From a virus: a stretch of DNA of 64,000 bases. This document shows positions 38,605 through 46,081 of this stretch, piece by piece. The position numbers and the translations under genes are program-made. Positions within the stretch are counted from its first letter, which is position 1; each line of letters opens with the position of its first letter. The stretch covers positions 25,976 through 89,975 of IMG/VR virus record IMGVR_UViG_3300025816_000008, one strand, 5' to 3'. The notes below the pieces were generated by a model that searched no databases, was not told the origin of the DNA, and saw only the letters and a list, made by a program, of their open reading frames with translations.

Positions 38605-39662
38605 AAATAGCAGTCTTGAATGATACCCATTGTGGTATTAGAAATAGCTCAGACGTTTTTCTAGATAATGCTAACAAATTTTACAGTAATGTATTTTTCC
38701 CTTATTGTGAAAAGCATAACATAAAACAAATTCTTCATTTAGGTGATTATTACGATCATAGAAAATTTGTCAATTTTAAAGCACTAAATTCTAATAGAAA
38801 ACATTTTCTAAATAAATTGCGTGACCTTGGTATGGCCATGGATATTATGCCTGGTAATCATGATACATTTTATAAAAATACTAATGATTTAAATTCTCTT
38901 AAAGAATTGCTTGGTCACTTTATGAATGAAATTCATATTATAATGAAGCCTACGGTCATGGAATATGGCACTATGAAAATAGCTCTTCTTCCATGGATTA
39001 CTTCAGAAAATTATGATGAATCTATAAAATTTGTAAAAAATTGTAAAGCAGATTGGCTTGGAGGACATCTAGAACTATCTGGATTTAATCTTATGCAGGG
39101 CGTGATTAATCAACATGGCATGGATCATACGCTTTTTAACCGATTTGAAAAAGTATTATCTGGTCATTTTCATACTAAATCACAAAAAGACAACGTCATG
39201 TATCTTGGTTCGCAAATGGAATTCTTTTGGAATGATGCACATGACAAAAAATATTTTCACGTCATTGATACTGACACACGTGAAATAGAAGCTATTAGAA
39301 ACCCATATACATTGTACGAGCGTATTATATACGATGATAGTGACTATAACTATTTGGATATGAATCTTGATCATTTAGATCATAAGTTTGTCAAAATAGT
39401 CGTAAAAAATAAAAAAGATCTATTTACATTTGATCGATTTGTTGATAGAATACAGAATAGGAAGATACATGAGCTAAAAATCGCTGAGAACTTTGACGAG
39501 TTTATTGGCGAAAACGTAGAAGACGAAAGCATTTCACTTGAAGATACTTCTACATTATTAGATAGCTATGTTGAATCTGTTGACACTGAACTAGATAAAG
39601 ATCGGATAAAGGTTGATATGAGAAAACTTTTGACTGAAGCACAGGCACTTGAAATAGTATGA
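38601..39662 (+). CDS. 47: Recombination nuclease subunit gp47 (Mre11-like)
   Basis: 353 residues (T4 gp47 is 339). Metallophosphoesterase motifs are in order: LNDTHCG (Asp8, His10), LGDYYDH (about 46-52), PGNHD (about 90), and SGHFHT. With gp46 it forms the exonuclease complex that resects DNA ends for recombination-dependent replication. Start and stop both overlap neighbours. Confidence 0.95.
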   Translation: MKIAVLNDTHCGIRNSSDVFLDNANKFYSNVFFPYCEKHNIKQILHLGDYYDHRKFVNFKALNSNRKHFLNKLRDLGMAMDIMPGNHDTFYKNTNDLNSLKELLGHFMNEIHIIMKPTVMEYGTMKIALLPWITSENYDESIKFVKNCKADWLGGHLELSGFNLMQGVINQHGMDHTLFNRFEKVLSGHFHTKSQKDNVMYLGSQMEFFWNDAHDKKYFHVIDTDTREIEAIRNPYTLYERIIYDDSDYNYLDMNLDHLDHKFVKIVVKNKKDLFTFDRFVDRIQNRKIHELKIAENFDEFIGENVEDESISLEDTSTLLDSYVESVDTELDKDRIKVDMRKLLTEAQALEIV

Positions 39663-41374
39663 TTATATTTAAAAACTTACGTTGGAAAAACTTCTTATCG
39701 ACTGGTGATAAGTGGACAGAAATTAACTTAAATAAAATATCATCAACATTAATTGTTGGTCAGAATGGCTCTGGCAAATCAACTATGCTTGATGCCTTAT
39801 CTTTTGCCTTATTTGGTAAGCCTCATCGTAACATTAATAAACCACAATTAGTTAATAGTATTAACAATCGTGATTGTATTGTTGAGGTAAATTTTACTAT
39901 AGGAAAGTATGAATATAAGGTTATACGTGGAATTAAGCCACAAATCTTTGAAATCTGGAGGAATGATTCTTTATTAAATCAATCATCTCATGCAAAGGAA
40001 TATCAAAAAATACTTGAGCAAAATCTTCTTAAATTGAACCATAAATCTTTTCATCAGATCGTTGTGTTAGGTAGCAGCTCGTTCATTCCATTCATGCAAC
40101 TACCGGCTCAACATCGTAGAGATGTAATTGAAGACTTACTTGATATTAACATATTTTCAAAGATGAATATGCTTATTAAAGAAAAGAACAGTATTGTAAA
40201 AGAAAAACTAAAAGATCTTAATTATAACTTGGATATCGTAAAAAATAAAATAGAATCTCAAAAAAAATATATTAGAGACATAACTCAAATTAATACGGAT
40301 GAGATCAATGATAAAGAAGAAAAAATTAAAGAAGTACAAGAGATCATCAAAGACCTACAATTATCTAATTCCGAACTTTCATCTTTTATTCAAGAGTATG
40401 CCGAAAAATGTTCCACGGCGCTCAAAACAGCAAATGATAAAAAACAGATCATTTTGTCAGATAAGGCTACAACATCATCTTCCATTAAAAACGTCGTTAT
40501 CGCTTCGAAATTTTACAAAGAGAATGACACATGTCCTACCTGTACACAGACTATCGAACCGAATTTTAAGCAGGGGAAGGTTGATAGTCTCAAAACCGAA
40601 GCAATCGAGCTTAAGCAAACGATGGATACGTTACAGGAACAAGCCGAAGAGATAACAGAGAATTTAGATAAGTGGACAAAAGCACACGAAGAAATAAGAG
40701 AAAAACAATCAACATTGCATTCTAATAATAAAAACATTGAAATATATCAAGATCAAATTAGCGAATATAATAATGATATTTCTAGACTAACATCTAGAGA
40801 AGGTGATCTTTCCACTGCTAATTCCGATTTACTTGATATGCGTACTCAGCACGATCAATACATGGAATCACGTTTTGAATTAAATGAACAATATTCCTAT
40901 AATAGTGTTATGAGTGAAATGCTTAAAGATACTGGGATTAAGACAAAGGTCATCAAACAATATATTCCTGTTATCAACAAACTGGTTAATCAGTATCTTC
41001 AGGTTCTAGATTTCTTTGTTCATTTTAATCTAGATGAAAGCTTTCAAGAAACTATTAGATCACGTCATCGTGACGCCTTTTCATATGATTCGTTTTCTGA
41101 AGGTGAGAAACAGCGTATTGATCTGGCATTATTGTTTACTTGGAGAATGATTGCTAAGATGAAGAACTCAGTTGCTACTAATCTTTTGATTCTTGATGAG
41201 ACATTTGACAGCTCACTTGATCATGATGGTGTAGATAACCTGATGAAAATATTACATACCTTAGATGATGATACAAACGTGTTTGTTATCTCTCATAAGG
41301 GAGAGATCCTTGATGGAAAATTCAAAGAAAAACTTGAATTCTATAAAGACAAAAACTTTAGTAAAGTAAAATAA
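39659..41374 (+). CDS. 46: Recombination nuclease ATPase gp46 (Rad50-like)
   Basis: 571 residues (T4 gp46 is 560). Walker A VGQNGSGKST (33-42), long coiled coils (about 175-290 and 305-410), zinc hook CPTC (292-295), ABC signature FSEGEKQRID (479-488) and Walker B LLILDE (509-514). It is the SMC-like ATPase partner of gp47. The gene starts inside the gp47 stop (ATGA). Confidence 0.95.
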   Translation: MIIFKNLRWKNFLSTGDKWTEINLNKISSTLIVGQNGSGKSTMLDALSFALFGKPHRNINKPQLVNSINNRDCIVEVNFTIGKYEYKVIRGIKPQIFEIWRNDSLLNQSSHAKEYQKILEQNLLKLNHKSFHQIVVLGSSSFIPFMQLPAQHRRDVIEDLLDINIFSKMNMLIKEKNSIVKEKLKDLNYNLDIVKNKIESQKKYIRDITQINTDEINDKEEKIKEVQEIIKDLQLSNSELSSFIQEYAEKCSTALKTANDKKQIILSDKATTSSSIKNVVIASKFYKENDTCPTCTQTIEPNFKQGKVDSLKTEAIELKQTMDTLQEQAEEITENLDKWTKAHEEIREKQSTLHSNNKNIEIYQDQISEYNNDISRLTSREGDLSTANSDLLDMRTQHDQYMESRFELNEQYSYNSVMSEMLKDTGIKTKVIKQYIPVINKLVNQYLQVLDFFVHFNLDESFQETIRSRHRDAFSYDSFSEGEKQRIDLALLFTWRMIAKMKNSVATNLLILDETFDSSLDHDGVDNLMKILHTLDDDTNVFVISHKGEILDGKFKEKLEFYKDKNFSKVK

Positions 41375-41379
41375 AGTTA

Positions 41380-41408
41380 TTTACAAATACAATAAAATAT
41401 GATATAAT
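41380..41408 (+). promoter_or_regulatory. Sigma70-like promoter of gene 45
   Basis: TTTACA (41380-41385), 17 bases, TATAAT (41403-41408), 29 bases ahead of the clamp ATG. Confidence 0.85.
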
Positions 41409-41437
41409 TAATATAATTGAAACATGGAGAATATATA

Positions 41438-42115
41438 ATGGAACTAACTGAAAACACTTTACAAATCTTAAAGAACTTTTCAGCAATTAATTCTAATATT
41501 GTTATTAGGGAAGGCAATACGGTTCAAACTATTGCTGAAGCTAAAAATCTTTTGGCTAAAGCTGAAGTAACCGAACGCTTTCCTCAAGATTTTGGTGTGT
41601 ATGATCTCAGTGAATTTTTAGGGGTTCTCGGTCTTGTAGATCAACCGCAGCTTGAGTTTAGTGATGAATATGTCACAATTGCTGATTCAACCGGTAGATC
41701 AAAGGTTAAGTATTTCTTTGCTGATCCAGATATGCTTACAACAGTATCAAAGGAAGTTAAATTTCCAGGCGCTGACATTAAGCTTACTCTAGATAATACT
41801 ACACTAGGTCGTATTAAAAGGGCGGCAGCGGCGCTTGGTCATAACGAGCTTGTTATTACACCAGATGGCGATGGCACTGCTATGTTAACCGTAACTACTT
41901 CTAATAACTCGACATCAAATACTTATTCTATTAGCATACCAGTTGAGTCAACTGAGAGTATATATAAACTTGTATTTAATATTTCTAATATTAAAATTTT
42001 AGCCGGAGATTATGATGTTGAAATTTCATCAAAACTAATCTCTAAATTTACTAATTCAGCTAATTCTATGAATTACTGGATTGCACTTGAAAAAACGTCA
42101 ACATACGGAGAATAA
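41438..42115 (+). CDS. 45: Sliding clamp gp45
   Basis: 225 residues from ATG 41438 (T4 gp45 is 228); a TTG further upstream is rejected because GGAGA precedes this ATG. The sequence has the clamp pattern LTENTLQILKNFSAINSNIVIREGN, DLSEFLGVLGL and VEISSKLISKFTN. The trimeric ring holds the polymerase on DNA and, in T4, is also the moving activator of late transcription through gp33/gp55. Confidence 0.93.
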   Translation: MELTENTLQILKNFSAINSNIVIREGNTVQTIAEAKNLLAKAEVTERFPQDFGVYDLSEFLGVLGLVDQPQLEFSDEYVTIADSTGRSKVKYFFADPDMLTTVSKEVKFPGADIKLTLDNTTLGRIKRAAAALGHNELVITPDGDGTAMLTVTTSNNSTSNTYSISIPVESTESIYKLVFNISNIKILAGDYDVEISSKLISKFTNSANSMNYWIALEKTSTYGE

Positions 42116-42120
42116 TAATT

Positions 42121-42315
42121 ATGGCTGACCATAAGAAATCTTACGACCTCATGAATCAAATCTCGCGATCTTCTATTGCGATTATCGATACCATTACACA
42201 GCGAGGCGGCTTTCGTGGAGAAGAACTTTCCACTATCGGTCAACTTCGAGACCAATGTGCTCAAGCAGTACAAGTGGTAGAATCTTGGAAGCAAGAAGAA
42301 TCGGAAGCTGAATAA
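42121..42315 (+). CDS. Small hypothetical protein between gp45 and gp44
   Basis: 64 residues, helical (KSYDLMNQISRSSIAIIDTITQRGGFRGEELSTIGQLRDQCAQAVQVVESWKQ, split here for reading only). It lies 5 bases after the clamp and 24 before the clamp loader. T4 has no gene here. Function unknown; genuine coding is supported by spacing and neighbouring gene order. Confidence 0.6.
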   Translation: MADHKKSYDLMNQISRSSIAIIDTITQRGGFRGEELSTIGQLRDQCAQAVQVVESWKQEESEAE

Positions 42316-42339
42316 TAACCTTTAAGGATAGACTATATA

Positions 42340-43284
42340 ATGAATCTTGATAATGAATTTCTGTGGGTTGAAAAATATCGCCCACAAACGATTGAACAAA
42401 CTATCCTACCTTCTGAATTAAAATCAACATTTTTAGAAATTGTCAAGACCGGTGAACTCCCAAATATGTTATTTACGGGGTCTGCCGGCCTAGGCAAAAC
42501 TACTGTTGCAAAAGCATTATGTAATTCTCTTGACTTAGATTACATTTTAGTGAATGGTTCTGAAGAAGGTAACATTGATACCCTTCGTGGTAAAATAAAA
42601 CAATTTGCTTCATCATTATCTTTACAGGGTGGCTACAAAGTAGTCATCCTTGATGAAGCTGATTACTTAAACGCTCAATCAACTCAACCGGCTTTAAGGG
42701 CTTTTATTGAAGAGTTTTCTAACAATTGTCGGTTTATCTTAACCTGTAATTTTAAAAATCGTATTATTGAACCACTTCATTCTCGATGTGGTGTATATGA
42801 ATTTAATACTTCAAAGAAAGATCTAAGCGAATTGGCTAAAGATTTTTTTAGGCATACTCGTAATATTCTTGAACAAGAAAATATTACATATGATGCAAAA
42901 GATCTTGTTAATATAATTATGAAACATGCTCCAGATTGGAGGAGAGTCTTAAATGAACTTCAAAGACGATCAGTGGGTGGTAGTTTTAGTAGTAGTGGTT
43001 CTTCTAGTTCTTCTATCACTGAAATTGACTTACTCTTGAAATGTATTAAAGAAAAAGATTTTAAGAAAATGAGAAGCTGGGTTGTTAATAATATTGACAC
43101 CGATGCTTCTGCTATTTTTCGTGGAATTTATGATCGCATGTATAATCATATGAAACCAAATTCTGTTCCGCAGGTTGTTCTTATTCTTGCGGACTATCAA
43201 TATAAACAAGCTTTTGTCGCTGATCAAGAACTGAATGTGGTTGCTTGTATGACAGAGCTAATGGCTAACGTGGAGTTCCAATAA
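42340..43284 (+). CDS. 44: Clamp loader large subunit gp44
   Basis: 314 residues (T4 gp44 is 319). AAA+ motifs: EKYRP near the N-terminus, Walker A GSAGLGKT (47-54), Walker B VVILDEAD (101-108), sensor 1 LTCN and the arginine-finger SRC (148-150). With gp62 it opens and loads the gp45 ring. A Ser/Gly-rich linker (GGSFSSSGSSSSS) precedes the collar domain. It overlaps the next gene (TAATG). Confidence 0.95.
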   Translation: MNLDNEFLWVEKYRPQTIEQTILPSELKSTFLEIVKTGELPNMLFTGSAGLGKTTVAKALCNSLDLDYILVNGSEEGNIDTLRGKIKQFASSLSLQGGYKVVILDEADYLNAQSTQPALRAFIEEFSNNCRFILTCNFKNRIIEPLHSRCGVYEFNTSKKDLSELAKDFFRHTRNILEQENITYDAKDLVNIIMKHAPDWRRVLNELQRRSVGGSFSSSGSSSSSITEIDLLLKCIKEKDFKKMRSWVVNNIDTDASAIFRGIYDRMYNHMKPNSVPQVVLILADYQYKQAFVADQELNVVACMTELMANVEFQ

Positions 43285-43868
43285 TGGATAATGCTGTAGT
43301 ATATGACTTTGAAACGTTATCTCAAGATGCGGTAAATGGTGTAGTAATTTCTTTTGCTATGTTATCATTTGACGAATCACGATTTATTACTAAGCCATAT
43401 GAGTATGAAGAACTGTTAAAGAATTGTCACATGATTAAATTTAATGTTGATGAACAAGTCAAAGAATATGGTAGATCTGTTCAAAAGGATACTATTGAGT
43501 GGTGGAAGAATCAGCCTAAAGAAGCACAGTTGCAACTTAAACCGTCTGAAGATGATGTGTCAATTGTTGAGCTATATGATTTTTTTGTTGAGCATCAACC
43601 TAGCAATCTTAAAAAGCTATACACACGTGGTAATACTTTTGATCCTGTTTTCTTTGATTATATTATGAAAGATACTGATAATATTACACCATATCCATGG
43701 TGGATAGTCCGTGATACACGGTCGCTTATTGATGGTATGGCATGGGGTACAGATCTAAATAACAAGTTCATGCCGCCCACGGTCGGGGATAAATTTATTC
43801 ATCATGATCCAAAGCACGATATTGCGGTTGATGTTATGAGAATTCAAACCGTGGCTCAATCACTATGA
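43284..43868 (+). CDS. DexA-like 3'-5' exonuclease
   Basis: 194 residues with the DnaQ/RNase T-type ExoI motif VYDFETLS (Asp8, Glu10), a mid-region GNTFDPVFFDYI and a C-terminal HHDPKHDIAVDVMRIQT bearing the further metal ligands. EWWKNQPKEAQ matches T4 DexA-type proteins (T4 DexA is 227). It is inserted between the two clamp loader genes with overlaps on both sides. Likely role: DNA degradation or repair at the fork. Confidence 0.75.
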   Translation: MDNAVVYDFETLSQDAVNGVVISFAMLSFDESRFITKPYEYEELLKNCHMIKFNVDEQVKEYGRSVQKDTIEWWKNQPKEAQLQLKPSEDDVSIVELYDFFVEHQPSNLKKLYTRGNTFDPVFFDYIMKDTDNITPYPWWIVRDTRSLIDGMAWGTDLNNKFMPPTVGDKFIHHDPKHDIAVDVMRIQTVAQSL

Positions 43869-44245
43869 GTCCCTTTGATTATCTAAACAGTATAAACACA
43901 TCAAAGAAAGACATTATGTCTGATGATCTTGATGAAAAAGACTATGCAGCCTTTGTAATTAATAGAACTCTATCATATTTTAATGATACCGTCTTGATGG
44001 CAAATGAAATGAATTTAAATGCTCATCTGGACAATAGACTTCAATATGATTTTTATCGACAAATCGTCAGACAGCGTAAACGATTTTCTAAATGGACAAA
44101 GGAAGATAAGTCAAAAGACATTGATGCTATTAAAGAATACTATGGATATTCAAAAGAAAAAGCTTACCAAGTACTCTCACTTATTAATAAAGAGCACCTT
44201 GATAAAATTCATTCAGCAATTAGTAAAGGTGGTAAAACCCGCTAA
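43865..44245 (+). CDS. 62: Clamp loader small subunit gp62
   Basis: 126 residues, shorter than T4 gp62 (187) but in the range seen in marine T4-like phages. SPFDYLNSINTSKKDIM at the start and YGYSKEKAYQVLSLINKEHL near the end fit the family. It completes the 4:1 gp44:gp62 loader. It starts inside the exonuclease stop (ATGA). Confidence 0.85.
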   Translation: MSPFDYLNSINTSKKDIMSDDLDEKDYAAFVINRTLSYFNDTVLMANEMNLNAHLDNRLQYDFYRQIVRQRKRFSKWTKEDKSKDIDAIKEYYGYSKEKAYQVLSLINKEHLDKIHSAISKGGKTR

Positions 44246-44257
44246 AAATTTAATTAG

Positions 44258-44265
44258 TATAAATA
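44258..44265 (+). promoter_or_regulatory. Late promoter TATAAATA before regA
   Basis: Exact late element 55 bases upstream of the regA ATG. It is unexpected, because RegA acts on early mRNAs in T4, and suggests continued or boosted late expression. Confidence 0.7.
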
Positions 44266-44320
44266 TAGCTATCATGAGTACATTATCGTGAATAGAATAT
44301 ATTAGAAGTGAGTTGAAAAA

Positions 44321-44734
44321 ATGAATGAAGAAGCTACTTTAGTAGACTGGTCTCCTGATTCAATGTTGGAGATTACTCTTAACGATCCAGATGATTTTCT
44401 AAAAGTTAGAGAAACTCTTACACGCATTGGCGTGGCATCCCGAAAAGAAAAAAAACTATTTCAATCTTGCCATATTTTACATAAGCAAGGTCGTTATTTT
44501 ATTGTACATTTTAAGGAATTGTTTTTACTTGATGGTAAAAAATCCACATTAGAAGAAAGTGATGTTGCTAGACGAAATACTATTGCAACATTAATTTCTG
44601 ATTGGGGTTTAATCACCATCGACAATTCTGAAAAAGCTAAACCAGTTGCTCCCTTAAGACAGATTAAAATTATATCTTTTAAGGATAAAGATCAGTGGGA
44701 GCTTTGTCCAAAGTATAATATTGGCCGAAAATAA
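44321..44734 (+). CDS. regA: Translational repressor RegA
   Basis: 137 residues (T4 RegA is 122). MLEITLNDPDDFLKVRETLTRIGVASRKEKKLFQSCHIL-type sequence is diagnostic (segments ITLNDPDDFLKVRETL and GRYFIVHFKELFLLDG). RegA binds around the start codons of many early mRNAs and blocks ribosomes. It follows gp62, as in T4-like phages, but is separated by a late promoter. Confidence 0.93.
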   Translation: MNEEATLVDWSPDSMLEITLNDPDDFLKVRETLTRIGVASRKEKKLFQSCHILHKQGRYFIVHFKELFLLDGKKSTLEESDVARRNTIATLISDWGLITIDNSEKAKPVAPLRQIKIISFKDKDQWELCPKYNIGRK

Positions 44735-44754
44735 TATTTTTTTGATATAGCCTA

Positions 44755-44786
44755 TTTACTTTTTTAAATAAAGTACTATATATACT
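44755..44786 (+). promoter_or_regulatory. Probable sigma70-like promoter of the Hsp20 operon
   Basis: TTTACT (44755-44760) followed by overlapping TATATA/TATACT boxes (44777-44786). The exact -10 is uncertain; the spacing is 16-20 bases depending on the choice. Confidence 0.5.
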
Positions 44787-44791
44787 ATAGA

Positions 44792-44878
44792 GGCAATTCG
44801 TAGGAATTGTCCAAATACGGCGGGATGCAGAACAATCTGGTCCCAGAACATTCTTGCTTGGAAGAGGAGAACACCAAA
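44792..44878 (+). promoter_or_regulatory. Structured 5' leader of the Hsp20 gene
   Basis: Three stem-loops fit in 87 bases: CAATTC/GAATTG (44794-44809); GGGA..CAGA-ACAA-TCTG..TCCC (44822-44844); and TTCTT (44851-44855) pairing with AAGAG (44862-44866), which covers part of the AAGAGGAG ribosome site. A U-rich strand over the ribosome site of a small heat-shock gene resembles an RNA thermometer, but this is inference. Confidence 0.5.
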
Positions 44879-45349
44879 ATGACAGGCATACAAACACTAT
44901 TTCCGCGATCATCTTTTGTAGGATTCGATCATCTGTTTAATGAAATGGAACACACCGTTCGTCACGCAGCTGATCATTATCCACCCCATAATATTATTAG
45001 AGCATCTGAGCACGAGTATCTTATTGAACTCGCAGTTGCTGGTTTTTCAAAAGATGAATTATCAATCGAAGTTAAAGATAGAACTTTAATGATAACAGGA
45101 GAACACGTAAGTAAAGGGAGAGACTTTATTCATCGTGGTATTAGTACCAAGAAGTTTAAACGTACTTTTCGATTGTCTGAACACGTTCAAGTAAACGGAG
45201 CAGATATTCAAGATGGCATACTTGCTGTAGAACTGAAGTATGAAATCCCAGAAGAAATGCGTCCTCGTAAAATCAAAATTGGTCAAACGAGGAAAACAAA
45301 TGACACAAGTAATATTAACAGCACACAACTACTCAACGAAAGCAATTGA
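44879..45349 (+). CDS. hsp20: Small heat-shock protein Hsp20
   Basis: 156 residues from ATG 44879, chosen for the GAGGAGA ribosome site; an upstream in-frame TTG lies inside the structured leader. The alpha-crystallin domain spans about 38-130 (IIRASEHEYLIELAVAGFSKDEL, LMITGEH, FKRTFRLSEHV, GILAVELKYEIPEE). It holds unfolding proteins in a refoldable state. Hsp20 is common in marine T4-like phages, where a virion-assembly role is suspected. Its last 50 bases overlap the next gene. Confidence 0.93.
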   Translation: MTGIQTLFPRSSFVGFDHLFNEMEHTVRHAADHYPPHNIIRASEHEYLIELAVAGFSKDELSIEVKDRTLMITGEHVSKGRDFIHRGISTKKFKRTFRLSEHVQVNGADIQDGILAVELKYEIPEEMRPRKIKIGQTRKTNDTSNINSTQLLNESN

Positions 45350-45578
45350 GCTAATTATTGAATCACTATCTTCATTTTGGAAGCATCTAAAATTTAGAAA
45401 TGGAGTTAGAGAAACACGTAATGAACTTAAATCATTAAATGATAAAGAATTACGTGATATTGGTATCACAAGAGGTGATATTGAAGCAATTGCACGAGGT
45501 GACTGGGAATTTGTTCGAAGAGCAAACTATCGTTATTCCGAACCAGCATCCAATCCTAATTTAAAAGGATGGAGCTAA
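45300..45578 (+). CDS. DUF1127 (YjiS-like) small protein
   Basis: 92 residues from ATG 45300 with a GAGGAAA ribosome site inside the Hsp20 gene. The DUF1127 signature RNELKSLNDKELRDIGITRGDIEAI is at about 47-71. DUF1127 proteins are small, basic, and abundant in alphaproteobacteria, where some bind RNA or regulate metabolism. The N-terminal amphipathic helix is typical. A phage copy probably came from a host and may mimic a host regulator. Confidence 0.85.
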   Translation: MTQVILTAHNYSTKAIELIIESLSSFWKHLKFRNGVRETRNELKSLNDKELRDIGITRGDIEAIARGDWEFVRRANYRYSEPASNPNLKGWS

Positions 45579-45751
45579 TGGCAACAAGTATAGCATCTAC
45601 TATATTTTCGCCATTGTCGGGATTTTGGTCTGCATTCGAACGCTTCAGCTTGGCGATGGGATATTCCAGGGCAGCGGCGGAACTCGCACGAATGGGATAT
45701 TACGAGGAATCGAAAAAATGTATGATGGAAATGCAAAAATTGCGTAGCTAA
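45578..45751 (+). CDS. Small high-GC protein of likely alphaproteobacterial origin
   Basis: 57 residues from ATG 45578, overlapping the DUF1127 stop (TAATG). The core FSLAMGYSRAAAELARMGYYEESKKCMM resembles short proteins that accompany DUF1127 genes in alphaproteobacteria. About 97 bases counted in its middle are near 55% G+C, far above the surroundings, so it looks like a recent acquisition from the host. A terminator follows at once. Confidence 0.75.
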   Translation: MATSIASTIFSPLSGFWSAFERFSLAMGYSRAAAELARMGYYEESKKCMMEMQKLRS

Positions 45752-45753
45752 CA

Positions 45754-45777
45754 AAAAAGGGCAGAAATGCCCTTTTT
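45754..45777 (+). terminator. Rho-independent terminator closing the Hsp20-DUF1127 unit
   Basis: AAAAAGGGC (45754-45762) pairs with GCCCTTTTT (45769-45777) around AGAAAT. The A/T arms could work in both directions. Confidence 0.9.
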
Positions 45778-45804
45778 AACTTTTTAACATAAAGGAACAC
45801 ACAC

Positions 45805-46026
45805 ATGACACAGAAAAACCCTTTTGAAATTAGAGCTGAAATGCTTCAAATGGCTAAAGACTATATGGATCAACAATATAAAATGAATATTCAACTTGCT
45901 ACCGATATGTATGATCAAGGCCAAAAGAATATGACTGAATTGCAAGATGCGTACAAAATGTATTCAGTTGAAGATATGATGGCAAAGGCCAAAGAAATGT
46001 ATTCTTTTGTCTCGAAGAAAGATTAA
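45805..46026 (+). CDS. Small helical protein, phasin-like in character
   Basis: 73 residues, almost entirely helical, Met/Gln/Lys-rich (FEIRAEMLQMAKDYMDQQYKMN, QKNMTELQDAYKMYSVEDMMAKAKEMYSF). The heptad-like spacing suggests a coiled coil and resembles phasin-type helical proteins only in general character. It stands alone between a terminator and the polymerase promoter. An AAAGGAAC site precedes the ATG. No function can be assigned. Confidence 0.6.
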   Translation: MTQKNPFEIRAEMLQMAKDYMDQQYKMNIQLATDMYDQGQKNMTELQDAYKMYSVEDMMAKAKEMYSFVSKKD

Positions 46027-46029
46027 AGG

Positions 46030-46058
46030 TTTACATTACCTCTATATTATGTTATAAT
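46030..46058 (+). promoter_or_regulatory. Sigma70-like promoter of the polymerase-PEPCK operon
   Basis: TTTACA (46030-46035), 17 bases, TATAAT (46053-46058). Its spacer shares the CTAT..TTAT/CTATGT layout of the uvsX promoter. Confidence 0.88.
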
Positions 46059-46081
46059 TACTCCAATGACGGAGGAATGTT

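Noticed and set aside
44807-44878. N-terminal extension of Hsp20 from TTG 44807
   Set aside because: The segment lies in the hairpin-rich leader and has no good ribosome site, whereas ATG 44879 follows GAGGAGA.
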